Shown piece after piece: positions 1-9,345 of a stretch of DNA of 64,000 bases. Source of the DNA: Longimicrobiales bacterium (GTDB lineage Bacteria; Gemmatimonadota; Gemmatimonadetes; Longimicrobiales; Gaopeijiaceae); contig CATQHQ010000002.1 of NCBI GenBank assembly GCA_958296005.1, positions 468,501-532,500 on the forward strand, given 5' to 3'. The translations under genes were made by a program, and so were the position numbers. Under the pieces are notes generated by a model that saw only the letters and a list, made by a program, of their open reading frames with translations, was not told the DNA's origin and did not search any database. Every line of letters starts with the position of its first letter. The stretch's first letter is position 1.

Positions 1-3000
1 CTGGCCGGCGAGCTGGAGATGGAGACCGCGCTCACCGCCGGCACGGTCGCCGTCGAGCCGTCCACGTTGTGGCTCGGCGCGGCGGTGAAGGCGTGGCTGC
101 CCAGATTGCGGTTCGCTGCCGCGCTGCTCGCTGTAGAAATCAGCAAGCCGCCGGTCAACGCGCCCGCGGCCACGCCTATGCCGTTGGCGTCCGTGTCGGC
201 AGCCTGCACCACGTAGCCGAATCTGAGCGTCTTGCCTGTGATCTCGCCGCTCAGGAGGGACGCCTGCCGGGTCGCCGTGCCGATGGTCAACGCCAGCTGC
301 ACGGTGCCGTTAACGGACAACGAAATGTTGAAACCGACGTCGATCTCGATCCGCTCGCCGGCCCCGTAGGTATTGCCGCTCACCGGAGAGCTGGTGATCG
401 TCACCGCGTTTACGGTGGGCGGCGTGGCCGTGGTCCCGTCGACCTTGTGGTCGGACGCCGTGCCGATGGCGTGGCTGCCCAAGTCCAGGACGGCCGCCGT
501 GCCAGCTGCACTCTGGATGGCGCCGCCGTTGAGCGCCAGTGCGCTCGCCCCGACTGCAATGCCGTCCGTATCCGCGTCGGCGCTCACCACCGCGTACTCG
601 AAGGTCAGCGACGCGGTCCCGCTCCCGGAGGCGTAGGACGCTTGGCGCGTCTGCGACCCAATCGTCAGCGCCAGCTGCGGGGTCTCCGTTACCGTTACCG
701 GCACCGAGAACCCCACCTGCACCGAGATCGTCTCGCCGGCTCCGTAGGTGTCGCCGCTGGCCGGCGCGCTGGAGATGGAGGCCGAGTTCACGGTGGCGGT
801 GGCCACGCTGCCGTCCACCATGTGGTCCCCGTCGTTGGTGATCGCGTTCGTGCCCAGCCCCAGGCTCGCGGCCACCGCCGCGTCACGAGCGTCGTTGATG
901 GCGCCGTTGTTCAATCCGAGCGCGGTAGCCCCGACGCTGATCCCGTCCGTGTCGCTGTCGGCCGCCTGCACCGTGTAGTGGAACGTCAGGCTGTCCGTCC
1001 CCGTGCCCGAGGCGTAGGCAGCTTGGCGAGTCGCCGTGCCGATCCCCAACGCCAGCTGCGGCGTGCCGCTCACGGTCACGGGCCGCGTGAACGTCACCGT
1101 CACCTCGATCTGCTCGCCCAGCTCGTACGTGCTGCTTCTCGCCGGGCTGCTCGCTATCGCCGCGCCGTTCACCGCCGACGCCGTCAACGTCCCGCCCGCC
1201 ACCTTGTGGCTTGAGCTGTTCGCAATGGCGTTCGCGCCCAGCCCCAGCAGCGCGTCCAACGCCCCGCCCGCCACATCGATCGACCCGCTGTTCAGCGACA
1301 GCGCGTCCGCCGCGATGCTGAGCCCGTCGTTGTCCGCGTCGCTTGACACCACCGTGTACCGGAACACCAGCGACGCCGTGCCCGTGCCGGAGACGTAATC
1401 GGCCAGCCGCGTCCGCAGCCCAATCCCCAGCGCCAGCTGCGGCGTGCCGCCCACGTCCACCGCCTTGTTGAACGTCACCGTGACCTCGATCCGCTCGCCC
1501 CGCTCGAACGTGCTGCCCACCGCCGGCGAACCGATCGCCACGCCCGTCACCCCCGGTGGCCCCTGGGCGCCGTCCACCATGTGGTTCCCGTCGTTGGTGA
1601 TCGCGTTCGTACCCAGCCCCAGGCTCGCCACCGTCGTCCCGTCGCGCGCGTCGTTGATCGACCCGCTGTTCAGCGACAGCGCGGTCGCCCCGATGCTGAG
1701 CCCGTCGCTGTCGCTGTCTGCCGCCACCACGGTGTAGCGGAACGTCAGGCTGTCCGTACCCGTGCCCGAGACATAGTTCGCCTGGCGCGTCTCATTGCCG
1801 ATTCCCAGCGCCAGCTGCGGCGTGCCGCGCACGGTCACGGGCCGCGTGAACGTCACCGCTACCTCGATCCGCTCGCCCAGCCCGTACGTGCTGCCGCTCG
1901 CCGGGCTGCTCGCTACCGCCGCGCCGCTCACCGCCGCCGCCGTGAACGTCCCGCCCGCCACTTTGTGGCCCGTGCTGTTCTCGATCGCGTTCGCGCCCAG
2001 GCCCAGCACTGCGTCCAGCGTCCCACCGGCCACATCGATCGACCCGCTGTTCAGCGACAGCGCGGTCGCCGCGATGCTGATCCCGTCGTTGTCCGTGTCC
2101 GCCTGCACGACCGTGTACGCGAAGACCAGCGACGCCGTCCCCGTGCCCGAGGCGTAGGACGCCTGCCGCGTCGCCCCGCCGATCCCCAGCGCCAGCTGCG
2201 GCGTGCCGCCCACGTCCACCGCCGTGTTGAACGTCACCGTGACCTCGATCCGCTCGCCCCGCTCGAACGTGTCGCTCACGACCGGCGAGCCGATCGCCAC
2301 GCCCGTCAACTCCGGCGCCCCCTGGGAGCCGTCCACCCTGTGATCCCCGTCGTCGGTGATCGCGTTCGTACCCAGCCCCAGGCTCGCCGCCGTCGTCCCG
2401 TCGCGCGCGTCGTTGATCGATCCGCTGTTCAGCGTCAGCGCGGTCGCCGCGACGCTGATCCCGTCGCTGTCGCTGTCGGATGCCTGCACCGTGTACCGGA
2501 AGGTCAGGGTCGTCGCCGTGCTCGAGCCGGAGGCGTAGTCCGCTTGGCGCGTCTCCGAGCCGATTCCCAGCGCCAGCTGCGGCGTGCCGCTCACGGTCAC
2601 GGGCCGCGTGAACGTCACCGACACCTCGATCCGTTGGCTCGGACCGTAATGGCTGCTGTTCGCCGGGCTGCTCGCGATCGCCGCGCCGCTTACCGCCGCC
2701 ACCGTGAACGTCCCGCCCGCCACCTTGTGGCCAGAACTGTTCTCGATCGCGTTCGCGCCCAGACCCAGCAGCGCGTCGGTGGTCCCGCTTGCCACATCGA
2801 TCGTCCCGCTGTTCAGCGTCAGCGCGGTCGCCGCGATGCTGATCCCGTCGTTGTCCGCGTCGCCCGAGGCGACCGTGTACTCGAAGACCAGCGACGCCGT
2901 GCCCGTGCCCGAGGCGTAGTCGGCCTGCAACGTCGCCGTCCCGATCGTCAGGGCCAGCTGCGGCGTGCCGCCCACATCCACCGCCTTGTTGAACGTCACC

Positions 3001-6000
3001 GTCACCTCGATCGTCTCGCTCCGCTCGAACGTGCTGCCCACCGCCGGCGAGCCGATCGCCACGCCCGTCACTCCCGGTGGCCCCGAGGTGCCGTCCACCC
3101 TGTGATCCCCGTCGTCGGTGATCGCGTTCGTGCCCAGTCCCAGGCTCGCCGCTGTCGTCCCGTCACGCGTATCGTTGATCGTCCCGGTGTTCAGCCCTAA
3201 AGCGGTCGCCGCGACGCTGAGCCCGTCGCTGTCGATGTCCGCCGCCTGCACCGTGTACTCGAACGCCTGCCAAAGCGTGCCCGTGCCCGAGTAGTAGTCC
3301 GCTTGGCGCGTCTCCGTGCCGATCCCCAGCGCCAGCTGCGGCGTGCCCGTCACCGTCACAGGGCGGTTGAACCTCACCTGCACATCGATCTGCTCGCCCA
3401 GCCCGTACGTGCTGCCGCTCGCCGGAGTGCTCACTATCACCACGTGCGTCACCACCGGCGCAGTCACCCTCGCGCCGTCCACCTTGTGGCCAGAGCTGTT
3501 CTCGATCGCGTTCGCGCCCAGACCCAGCAGCGCGTCCAACGCCCCGCCCGCCACATCGATCGACCCGCTGTTCAGCCTCAGCGCGTCTGCCGCGATGCTG
3601 AGCCCGTCGTTGTCCGTATCCGCCTGCACCACCGTGTACTCGAAGAACAGCGACGTCGTGCCCGAGCCCGAGGCGTAGGACGCCTGCCGCGTCTGCGCAC
3701 CGACCCCGAGCGCCAGCTGCGGCGTGCCGCCCACGTCCACCGCCTTGTTGAACGTCACCGTCACCTGGATCGTCTCGCCTCGCTCGAACGTGCCGCCCAC
3801 GACCGGCGAGCCGATCGCCACGCCCGTCACCCCCGGCGGCCCCTGGGCGCCGTCCACCCTGTGATCCCCGTCGTTGGTGATCGCGTTCGTGCCCAGCCCC
3901 AGGCTCGCCGCCGTCGTCCCATCGCGAGCGTCGTTGATCGTCCCGGTGTTCAACGTCAGCGCGTTCACCCCGACGCTGATCCCGTCGTTGTCGCTGTCCG
4001 TCGCCACCACGGCGTAGCGGAACGTCAGGCTGTCAGTACCCGTGCCCGAGACATAGTTCGCCTGGCGCGTCTCAGTGCCGATTCCCAGCGCTAGCTGCGG
4101 CGTGCCGCTCACGGTCACGGGCCGTGTGAGCGTCACCGCCACCTCGATCCGCTCGCTCAGCCCGTACGTGTTGCCGCTCGCCGGCGCGCTCGCTATCGCC
4201 GCGCCGCTCACCGCCGGCACCGTGAACGTCCCGCCCGCCACCTTGTGGCTCTCGCTGTTCTCGACTGCGTTGGCGCTCAGACCCAGCACCGCGTCGGTGG
4301 CCCCGCCGGCCACATCGATCGCCCCGCTGTTCAGCGACAGCGCGTTCGCCGCGATGCTGAGCCCGTCGTTGTCCGCGTCGCCCGAGGCGACCGTGTAGCG
4401 GAACACCAGCGACGCCGTGCCCGTGCCCGAGGCGTAGGACGCTTGCCGCGTCGCCGCGCCGATCCCAAGCGCCAGCTGCGGCGTGCCGTCCACGTCCACC
4501 GCCTTGTTGAACGTCACCGTCACCTCGATCCGCTCGCCCCGCTCGAACGTGTCGCCCACCGCCGGCGAGCCGATCGCCACGCCCGTCACCCCCGGCGGCC
4601 CCTGGCTGCCGTCCACCATGTGGCTGGAGCTGTTCGTGATCGTGTTCGTACCCAGCCCCAGGCTCGCCGCTGCCGCCGCATCGCGCGCATCGTTGATCGC
4701 GCCGGTGTTCAACCCGAGCGCGGTCGCCGCGACGCTGATCCCGTCGCTGTCGCTGTCGGCCGCCACCACGGCGTACCGGAACGTCAGGCTGTCCGTACCC
4801 GAACCCGAGGCGTAGTCCGCCTGCCGCGTCTCCGTGCCGATTCCCAGCGCCAGCTGAGGCGTGCCGCTCACGGCCACGGGCCGCGTGAACGTCACCGCCA
4901 CCTCGATCTGCTCGCCCAGCACGTACGTGTTGCCGCTCGTCGGGCTGCTGGATATCGCCGCGCCGCTTACCGCCGCCGCCGTGAACGTCCCGCCCGCCAC
5001 TTTGTGGTTCTGGCTGTTGCCGATCGCGTTCCCGCCCAGCCCCAGTAGCGCATCGGTTGTCCCGCCAGCCACATCGATCGACCCGCTGTTCAGCGACAGC
5101 GCGTTCGCCGCGATGCTGAGCCCGTCGCCGTCAGCGTCCGCCTGCACCACCGTGTACTGGAACACCAGCGACGCCGTCCCCGTGCCCGAGGCGTACTCCG
5201 CCTGCCGCGTCAGCGAGCCGATCCCCAGCGCCAGCTGCGGCGTGCCGTCCACGTCCACCGCCTTGTTGAACGTCACCGTCACCTCGATCGTCTCGCCCCG
5301 CTCGAACGTGTCGCCCACGACCGGCGAGCCGATCGCCACGCCCGTCACCCCCGGCGGCCCCTGGCTGCCGTCCACCATGTGGCTGGAGCTGTTCGTGATC
5401 GTGTTCGCACCCAGCCCCACGCCCGCCGCCGTCGTCTCGTCGCGCGCGTCGGTGACGCTCGCACCATTCAACCCGAGCGCATTGCCGCCAATGCTGATCC
5501 CGTCGCTGTCGATGTCCGTCGCCACCACGGTGTAGTGGAACGTCAGCGTCTTCGAGCCCGTACCCGAGGCGTAGGAGGCTTGGCGCGTCTGCGTCCCGAT
5601 CGCCAGCGCCAGTTGCGGCACCCTCACCAGGGGTCCGAGGGACGTAATCTGCACGCTTCGAAGCACGGTCACGGGCCGCGTGAACGTCACCCCCACCTCG
5701 ATCTGTTCGCCCAGCCCGTACGTGGTGCCGCTCGCCGGGCTGCTCGTGATCGCCACGCCGCTTACCGCCGCAGCCGTGAACGTCCCGCCCGCCACCTTGT
5801 GACTCCCGCTGTTCGTAATCGCGTTCGTGCCCAGCCCCAGCAGCGCGTCGGTGGTCCCGCCGGCCAGATCGATCGACCCGCTGTTCAGCGACAGCGCAGT
5901 CGCCCCTATGCTGATCCCGTCGTTGTCCGCATCTGCCGCCACCACCGTGTACCGGAACACCAGCGACGCCGTCCCGGTGCCCGAGGCGTAGGCAGCCTGG

Positions 6001-6910
6001 CGGACCCGCAACCCGACCCCCAGTGCCAGCTGCGGTGCGCCGCCCACGTCCACCGCCTTGTCGAACGTCACGGTGACCTCGATCCGCTCGCCCCGTTCGA
6101 ACTCGTCGCCTACCGCCGGCGAGCCGATCGCTACGCCCGTTACCTCCGGCGGCCCGCCCTCCACCTTGTGGCTCGCGCTGTTCTCGATCGCGTTCGCCCC
6201 CAGCCCCAGGCTTGCCGCCACCGTTCCGTCGCGCGCGTCGTTGATCGACCCGCTGTTCAGCGTCAGCGCGGTCGCTCCGACGCTGATCCCGTCCGTGTCC
6301 GCGTCCGCCTTCACGACCGTGTACTGGAAGGTCAAGCTGTCCGTCCCCGAGCCCGACGCGTAGGAAGCTTGGCGGGTCTGCAGCCCGATCCCCAGCGCCA
6401 GCTGCGGCGTGCCGCTCACGGTCACCGGCCGCGTGAACGTCACCGCCACCTCGATCTGTTCGCCCAGCCCGTACGTGCTGCCGCTTGCTGGACTGCTCGT
6501 GATCGCCGCGCCGCTCACCGCCGCCGCCGTCAACGTCCCGCCCGCCACCTTGTGGCCCGTGCTGCTGCTGATCGCGTGAGTTCCCAGCCGCAGCACAGCG
6601 TCCGTGGTTCCGCCGGCTACATCAATCCTCCCGCCGTTCAGCCCCAGTGCGCTCGCCCCGATGCTGATCCCGTCGGTGTCCGCGTCCGTTGCCACCACCG
6701 TATACTGGAACGCCAGCGATGTCGTGCCGGTGCCCGAGGCGTAGGACGCTTGCCGCGTCGCCGACCCGATCCCCAGCGCCAACTGCGGCGTGCCGCCCAC
6801 GTCCACCGCCTTGTTGAACGTGACCGTCGCCTCGATCGTCTCGCCCCGCTCGAACGTGTCGCCCACCGCCGGCGAGTTCAGCGCTATGTCCGTTATCCCC
6901 GGCGGCCCCA
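1..6910 (-). repeat. Alternating A/B domain array with ~760-bp super-repeat
   Basis: The GPPGVTG-type segment that opens each B unit recurs near 6892, 6138, 5345, 4585, 3825, 3067, 2305 and 1547. The spacings are 754, 793, 760, 760, 758, 762 and 758 bp. Each period encodes one A and one B unit. The 793-bp interval is explained mainly by a 36-nt in-frame insertion near 5625-5665. Below about 850 the alternation stops and a different unit repeats at about 370 bp. DNA-level similarity is high, which suggests unequal recombination or gene conversion. Confidence 0.85.
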
Positions 6911-7442
6911 AGCTGCCGTCCACCTTGTAACCCTCGTTGGTGATCGCGTACGTACCCAGACTCAGCGCCGCATCCGTCGAGCCGACCCTGATCGTTCCCC
7001 CATTCAGCGTCAGCGCGTCCGCCGCGATGCTGATCCCGTCCGTGTCGCTGTCGGAAGCCACAACACGGTAGCTAAACCTCAGATTCCCGAAGCTTTCGTC
7101 GGTAAAGCCCGCCTGTCGCGTCGTCGATCCAATCTTCAGCGCCAGTTGCGGAGACCCGGTTACGGTCACGTCTTGGCTGAAGCTCACCCGGACTATAATC
7201 TCCTCGTCCAGCTGGTAGCTGTGGCCGTTGGCCCAAGCATGACTGACGATGTCAACGCCGTTCACGGTCGCCTGGGCGGCCGCCAGGGAGGGGGAGAGGA
7301 GGACAAGCGCGATCACCCAGCGAGCCAACGCGCCGGCCATCCTGCCCCGTGTGTGGGCGCTCCGGTGCTCGCGGAACCCGCCAAGCTCGATGGCACTACG
7401 CACCAGCGAGCGGCGCGGCAGAGGGGAGGGCAGGTTAGTCAT
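1..7442 (-). CDS. Giant secreted Ig-like repeat protein, 3' end outside window
   Basis: The minus strand is open from an ATG at 7442 to the window edge, giving at least 2,480 residues without a stop. An inner ATG at 7340 begins a cleaner signal peptide (MAGALARWVIALVLLSPSLAAAQA), so 7340 may be the true start. After the signal come about 19 units of roughly 127 residues built on strings such as PQLALGIG, TRQASYASGTGT, LTFRYTV and SDSDGISVAATAL. Two unit types alternate: type A carries VTFTRPVTVSGTPQ and type B carries VTFNKAVDVDGTPQ. The last visible units are a third variant. The pattern resembles long surface or adhesin-like proteins with beta-sandwich domains (SwmB/Ig-like); ligand and anchoring are unknown because the C-terminus is not in the window. 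The long plus-strand ORFs here are antisense shadows of the repeat. Confidence 0.88.
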   Translation of the reverse strand, partial: MTNLPSPLPRRSLVRSAIELGGFREHRSAHTRGRMAGALARWVIALVLLSPSLAAAQATVNGVDIVSHAWANGHSYQLDEEIIVRVSFSQDVTVTGSPQLALKIGSTTRQAGFTDESFGNLRFSYRVVASDSDTDGISIAADALTLNGGTIRVGSTDAALSLGTYAITNEGYKVDGSLGPPGITDIALNSPAVGDTFERGETIEATVTFNKAVDVGGTPQLALGIGSATRQASYASGTGTTSLAFQYTVVATDADTDGISIGASALGLNGGRIDVAGGTTDAVLRLGTHAISSSTGHKVAGGTLTAAAVSGAAITSSPASGSTYGLGEQIEVAVTFTRPVTVSGTPQLALGIGLQTRQASYASGSGTDSLTFQYTVVKADADTDGISVGATALTLNSGSINDARDGTVAASLGLGANAIENSASHKVEGGPPEVTGVAIGSPAVGDEFERGERIEVTVTFDKAVDVGGAPQLALGVGLRVRQAAYASGTGTASLVFRYTVVAADADNDGISIGATALSLNSGSIDLAGGTTDALLGLGTNAITNSGSHKVAGGTFTAAAVSGVAITSSPASGTTYGLGEQIEVGVTFTRPVTVLRSVQITSLGPLVRVPQLALAIGTQTRQASYASGTGSKTLTFHYTVVATDIDSDGISIGGNALGLNGASVTDARDETTAAGVGLGANTITNSSSHMVDGSQGPPGVTGVAIGSPVVGDTFERGETIEVTVTFNKAVDVDGTPQLALGIGSLTRQAEYASGTGTASLVFQYTVVQADADGDGLSIAANALSLNSGSIDVAGGTTDALLGLGGNAIGNSQNHKVAGGTFTAAAVSGAAISSSPTSGNTYVLGEQIEVAVTFTRPVAVSGTPQLALGIGTETRQADYASGSGTDSLTFRYAVVAADSDSDGISVAATALGLNTGAINDARDAAAAASLGLGTNTITNSSSHMVDGSQGPPGVTGVAIGSPAVGDTFERGERIEVTVTFNKAVDVDGTPQLALGIGAATRQASYASGTGTASLVFRYTVASGDADNDGLSIAANALSLNSGAIDVAGGATDAVLGLSANAVENSESHKVAGGTFTVPAVSGAAIASAPASGNTYGLSERIEVAVTLTRPVTVSGTPQLALGIGTETRQANYVSGTGTDSLTFRYAVVATDSDNDGISVGVNALTLNTGTINDARDGTTAASLGLGTNAITNDGDHRVDGAQGPPGVTGVAIGSPVVGGTFERGETIQVTVTFNKAVDVGGTPQLALGVGAQTRQASYASGSGTTSLFFEYTVVQADTDNDGLSIAADALRLNSGSIDVAGGALDALLGLGANAIENSSGHKVDGARVTAPVVTHVVIVSTPASGSTYGLGEQIDVQVRFNRPVTVTGTPQLALGIGTETRQADYYSGTGTLWQAFEYTVQAADIDSDGLSVAATALGLNTGTINDTRDGTTAASLGLGTNAITDDGDHRVDGTSGPPGVTGVAIGSPAVGSTFERSETIEVTVTFNKAVDVGGTPQLALTIGTATLQADYASGTGTASLVFEYTVASGDADNDGISIAATALTLNSGTIDVASGTTDALLGLGANAIENSSGHKVAGGTFTVAAVSGAAIASSPANSSHYGPSQRIEVSVTFTRPVTVSGTPQLALGIGSETRQADYASGSSTATTLTFRYTVQASDSDSDGISVAATALTLNSGSINDARDGTTAASLGLGTNAITDDGDHRVDGSQGAPELTGVAIGSPVVSDTFERGERIEVTVTFNTAVDVGGTPQLALGIGGATRQASYASGTGTASLVFAYTVVQADTDNDGISIAATALSLNSGSIDVAGGTLDAVLGLGANAIENSTGHKVAGGTFTAAAVSGAAVASSPASGSTYGLGERIEVAVTFTRPVTVRGTPQLALGIGNETRQANYVSGTGTDSLTFRYTVVAADSDSDGLSIGATALSLNSGSINDARDGTTVASLGLGTNAITNDGNHMVDGAQGPPGVTGVAIGSPAVGSTFERGERIEVTVTFNKAVDVGGTPQLALGIGLRTRLADYVSGTGTASLVFRYTVVSSDADNDGLSIAADALSLNSGSIDVAGGALDALLGLGANAIANSSSHKVAGGTLTASAVNGAAIASSPARSSTYELGEQIEVTVTFTRPVTVSGTPQLALGIGTATRQAAYASGTGTDSLTFHYTVQAADSDTDGISVGATALGLNNGAINDARDAAVAASLGLGTNAITNDGDHMVDGSVATATVNSASISSAPASGDTYGAGETISVQVGFSVPVTVTETPQLALTIGSQTRQASYASGSGTASLTFEYAVVSADADTDGIAVGASALALNGGAIQSAAGTAAVLDLGSHAIGTASDHKVDGTTATPPTVNAVTITSSPVSGNTYGAGERIEIDVGFNISLSVNGTVQLALTIGTATRQASLLSGEITGKTLRFGYVVQAADTDANGIGVAAGALTGGLLISTASSAAANRNLGSHAFTAAPSHNVDGSTATVPAVSAVSISSSPA

Positions 7443-7479
7443 GGTACCACACTATGGGGACGACGCTCCGGAGCAACAA

Positions 7480-7497
7480 CTACGGCATGCCCCGTAG
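7480..7497. promoter_or_regulatory. 18-nt inverted repeat upstream of the giant gene
   Basis: The sequence ctacggcatgccccgtag has perfect 6-base arms (ctacgg/ccgtag) around a 6-base centre. It lies 38 bases upstream of the ATG at 7442, in the 275-base gap between the divergent giant gene and the hydrolase gene. It could be an operator or a leader hairpin. Nothing else was recognised in this gap. Confidence 0.25.
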
Positions 7498-7717
7498 CGT
7501 GAGGTGCGTGCCCGCTGTTTGCGCCGCCGCAGGGAGGCGGTCGCGGTAGACTTCAACTCCCTGCTAGGCTCCGGTCGTCCGTCGACGCCGCGGTCGCGCA
7601 TGCGCCTGTCTGAAAAGCTGTCGCTCGGCGATCCTCGTGCTTCTTGCCATCTTCCGGCCCTTGTGGATTACTTCGTTGCTGAGCCCTTGGCCCCTCGCAC
7701 CCGAAATGTACGCCCCC

Positions 7718-8608
7718 ATGGACCGTCGCGCTTCCACCCGATCCGCCCTCGTTCGCCTCGCTTACGCAGCCTCGCTGCCCTTGGCCCTCGCCGCCTGCAC
7801 CGGCTCGCCTCCGGGCGACGATGCCGACCAGGGGACCCGAGCCGCCTCGACTTCCACGTTCGCCGAAGAGCTGCCCCCCGCCATCATCGGCCAGGGCGGC
7901 GCGCTGAAGGGAGTGGATCTCCGCTATGTGGACGGCGACACTCTGACCACCGGCTACCTAGCCGTGCCCGCCGGCGCCGGACCGTTCCCCGCCCTGGTGA
8001 TCATCCACGAATGGAACGGGCTGCATGACCGGGTCCGGCAGCTGGCCGACGACTTCGCCGCCGAAGGCTACGCGACCCTCGCGGCGGACCTCTTCCAGGG
8101 GCGCACGGGCGCCAACCGGGACGAGAACATGGCTCTCGTGCGGGAAGCGCAGTCCGACCCAGCCAAGACGATCGCCAACCTGAACGCGGCCGTCGCCTAC
8201 CTGAAGGCACGCCCCGACGTGACCGGCAGGGTCGGCGCCATGGGGTGGTGCTTCGGCGGAGGCGTTGCGTTGTCGTTCGGCCTCGACGGCGACAACCACG
8301 AAGCCACGGCGATCTTCTACGGTCGCTTGGTCGACGATCCCCAAGCACTGGCTCGGCTGGACCACGAGGTGTACGGCACGTTCGCGGCTCTCGACAGCGG
8401 CCCGTCCCCCGAGTCCGTCGCGGCGTTCGAGAGCGCGTTGCGGACCGCCGGCGTCGAGCACGACCTCCACATCTACGACGACGTGAACCACGGCTTTTGG
8501 CTGCGAGTGGACGAGGACTCGGGCACGCGCGCCGCGCCCGCTGCGGACGCATGGCGGCGCCTCAAGTCATACTTGGACCGGACGTTGCGGGCAGGCGACG
8601 GAGGATGA
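7718..8608 (+). CDS. Dienelactone hydrolase family lipoprotein
   Basis: The protein has 296 residues from the ATG at 7718, chosen because it starts a lipoprotein signal ending LALAAC; in-frame starts at 7637 and 7706 only add a longer leader. The alpha/beta-hydrolase fold shows the DLH-type nucleophile elbow GAMGWCFGGG with catalytic Cys, the HEWNGL segment near the N-terminus, and a C-terminal DDVNHGFW with catalytic His. An Asp in TFAALDSG probably completes the triad. The family hydrolyses lactones and esters; the substrate is unknown. The lipobox places it in the envelope. Its stop lies at the edge of the Rpn-type gene fragment, so the 3' boundary may be a rearrangement junction. Confidence 0.85.
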   Translation: MDRRASTRSALVRLAYAASLPLALAACTGSPPGDDADQGTRAASTSTFAEELPPAIIGQGGALKGVDLRYVDGDTLTTGYLAVPAGAGPFPALVIIHEWNGLHDRVRQLADDFAAEGYATLAADLFQGRTGANRDENMALVREAQSDPAKTIANLNAAVAYLKARPDVTGRVGAMGWCFGGGVALSFGLDGDNHEATAIFYGRLVDDPQALARLDHEVYGTFAALDSGPSPESVAAFESALRTAGVEHDLHIYDDVNHGFWLRVDEDSGTRAAPAADAWRRLKSYLDRTLRAGDGG

Positions 8609-9038
8609 GGCTCGGCGGGAGTTGCTGCCGGAGGACAGCCCGGCGAGGCGGGCACTTGTGGAGTGGGTGCGGAGTTCGATGATCGAAGAGGGAGCCAAGG
8701 AGGAAGAGATGGCGAAGTTGCGGGAGCTGGAGGACCTGGCGAGCCCAGTCGTGGATACGTGGTGGGCGGCGGAGCGCCGGGAAGCTCGTCGGAAGGGACT
8801 CGAGGAGGGGCGGCGAGAGGGTCGGCGGGAAGGCGAGGCGCGTGGGCGACGGCTCGAGCGGCGGGCCACGCTGGTGCGCCAAGCGCGGCGGAAGTTTGGT
8901 TCGGAGACGGCGGAGGAGCTTGCCGCGTTGCTGGAGGGGGCAGCGGAGCTGGAGGGAGTTGCCGAGGTCGCTGACCTGATCATCGACTGCGGGAGCGCCC
9001 GCGACTTTCTGGCCCAGGCGGCAGGGGCCCTTGCCTAG
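8604..9038 (+). pseudogene. C-terminal fragment of an Rpn-type nuclease/transposase-like gene
   Basis: The translation from about 8604 (REL-LPEDSPARRALVEWV...DFLAQAAGALA) is nearly identical to the last half of the minus-strand gene at 19183-20124. The N-terminal nuclease part is absent, and the copy begins directly at the stop of the hydrolase gene. A TTG at 8622 could start a 138-residue product, but it would be only the Arg/Glu-rich tail. The run of EGRREG-type repeats is shorter here than in the longer copy. It is best read as a truncated duplicate left by recombination. Confidence 0.8.
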
Positions 9039-9345
9039 AGTAGAGTAGAGCAGGGCAGTCCTTCGCGCCCCGCGGGCGTGCAATCCGCCTTACCTGAAGT
9101 CGATTAGGCCGAGGAGTCCCATGCGGCGCTCGCTGGGCTGCAGGCTGGTGTTCTCGGCGGCGGGTTGCGTCGCCCGAAAGTGACGCGCCGCGTCGCAAAG
9201 AGTGGACGGAGCAAGTCCGGCTCGCGGTGTCCGAGCGTCCCGCTCCCTGCGGCAAGCCGACTTTCGTACGGTGGCACGATTATTGCACTTTAGTTCCTGC
9301 GAGCACGCTGGCCACGGCAGCGACAAGCACTGGAGGCACGAAAAG
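9039..9345. other. Intergenic region with sigma-54 promoter
   Basis: This gap of about 300 bases begins with a short agagt repeat (9039-9050). Apart from the sigma-54 element at 9272-9287 and the ribosome site before 9346 (tggaggcacgaaaag), no gene was supported. A minus-strand stretch at 9090-9185 could encode a C-terminus-like peptide ending MGLLGLIDFR but is too short to assign. Confidence 0.5.
9272..9287 (+). promoter_or_regulatory. Sigma-54 (RpoN) promoter
   Basis: The sequence TGGCACG-ATTA-TTGCA matches the -24/-12 consensus TGGCACG-N4-TTGCW at every defined position, with correct GG to GC spacing. Transcription would start near 9298, about 48 bases before the ATG of the barrel gene at 9346. 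It probably also serves the next gene at 10182, which follows after 29 bases. Sigma-54 promoters need an upstream enhancer-binding protein; no activator gene or obvious binding site was recognised in the window. Confidence 0.75.

Noticed and set aside
1..7300. Repetitive DNA considered as a CRISPR array or satellite
   Set aside because: The period of about 380/760 bp and the open coding frame show protein domain repeats; there are no short identical repeats with unique spacers.
69..7502. Series of long plus-strand ORFs (381, 539, 263, 267 and 707 residues) rich in Arg, Ala and His
   Set aside because: They are antisense to the uninterrupted minus-strand repeat gene, their repeats only mirror its codons, and they have no ribosome sites or recognisable motifs.
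9090..9185. Minus-strand peptide ending SERRMGLLGLIDFR, resembling the C-terminus of an outer-membrane receptor
   Set aside because: Too short, without upstream part, and the frame runs antisense through the barrel gene.
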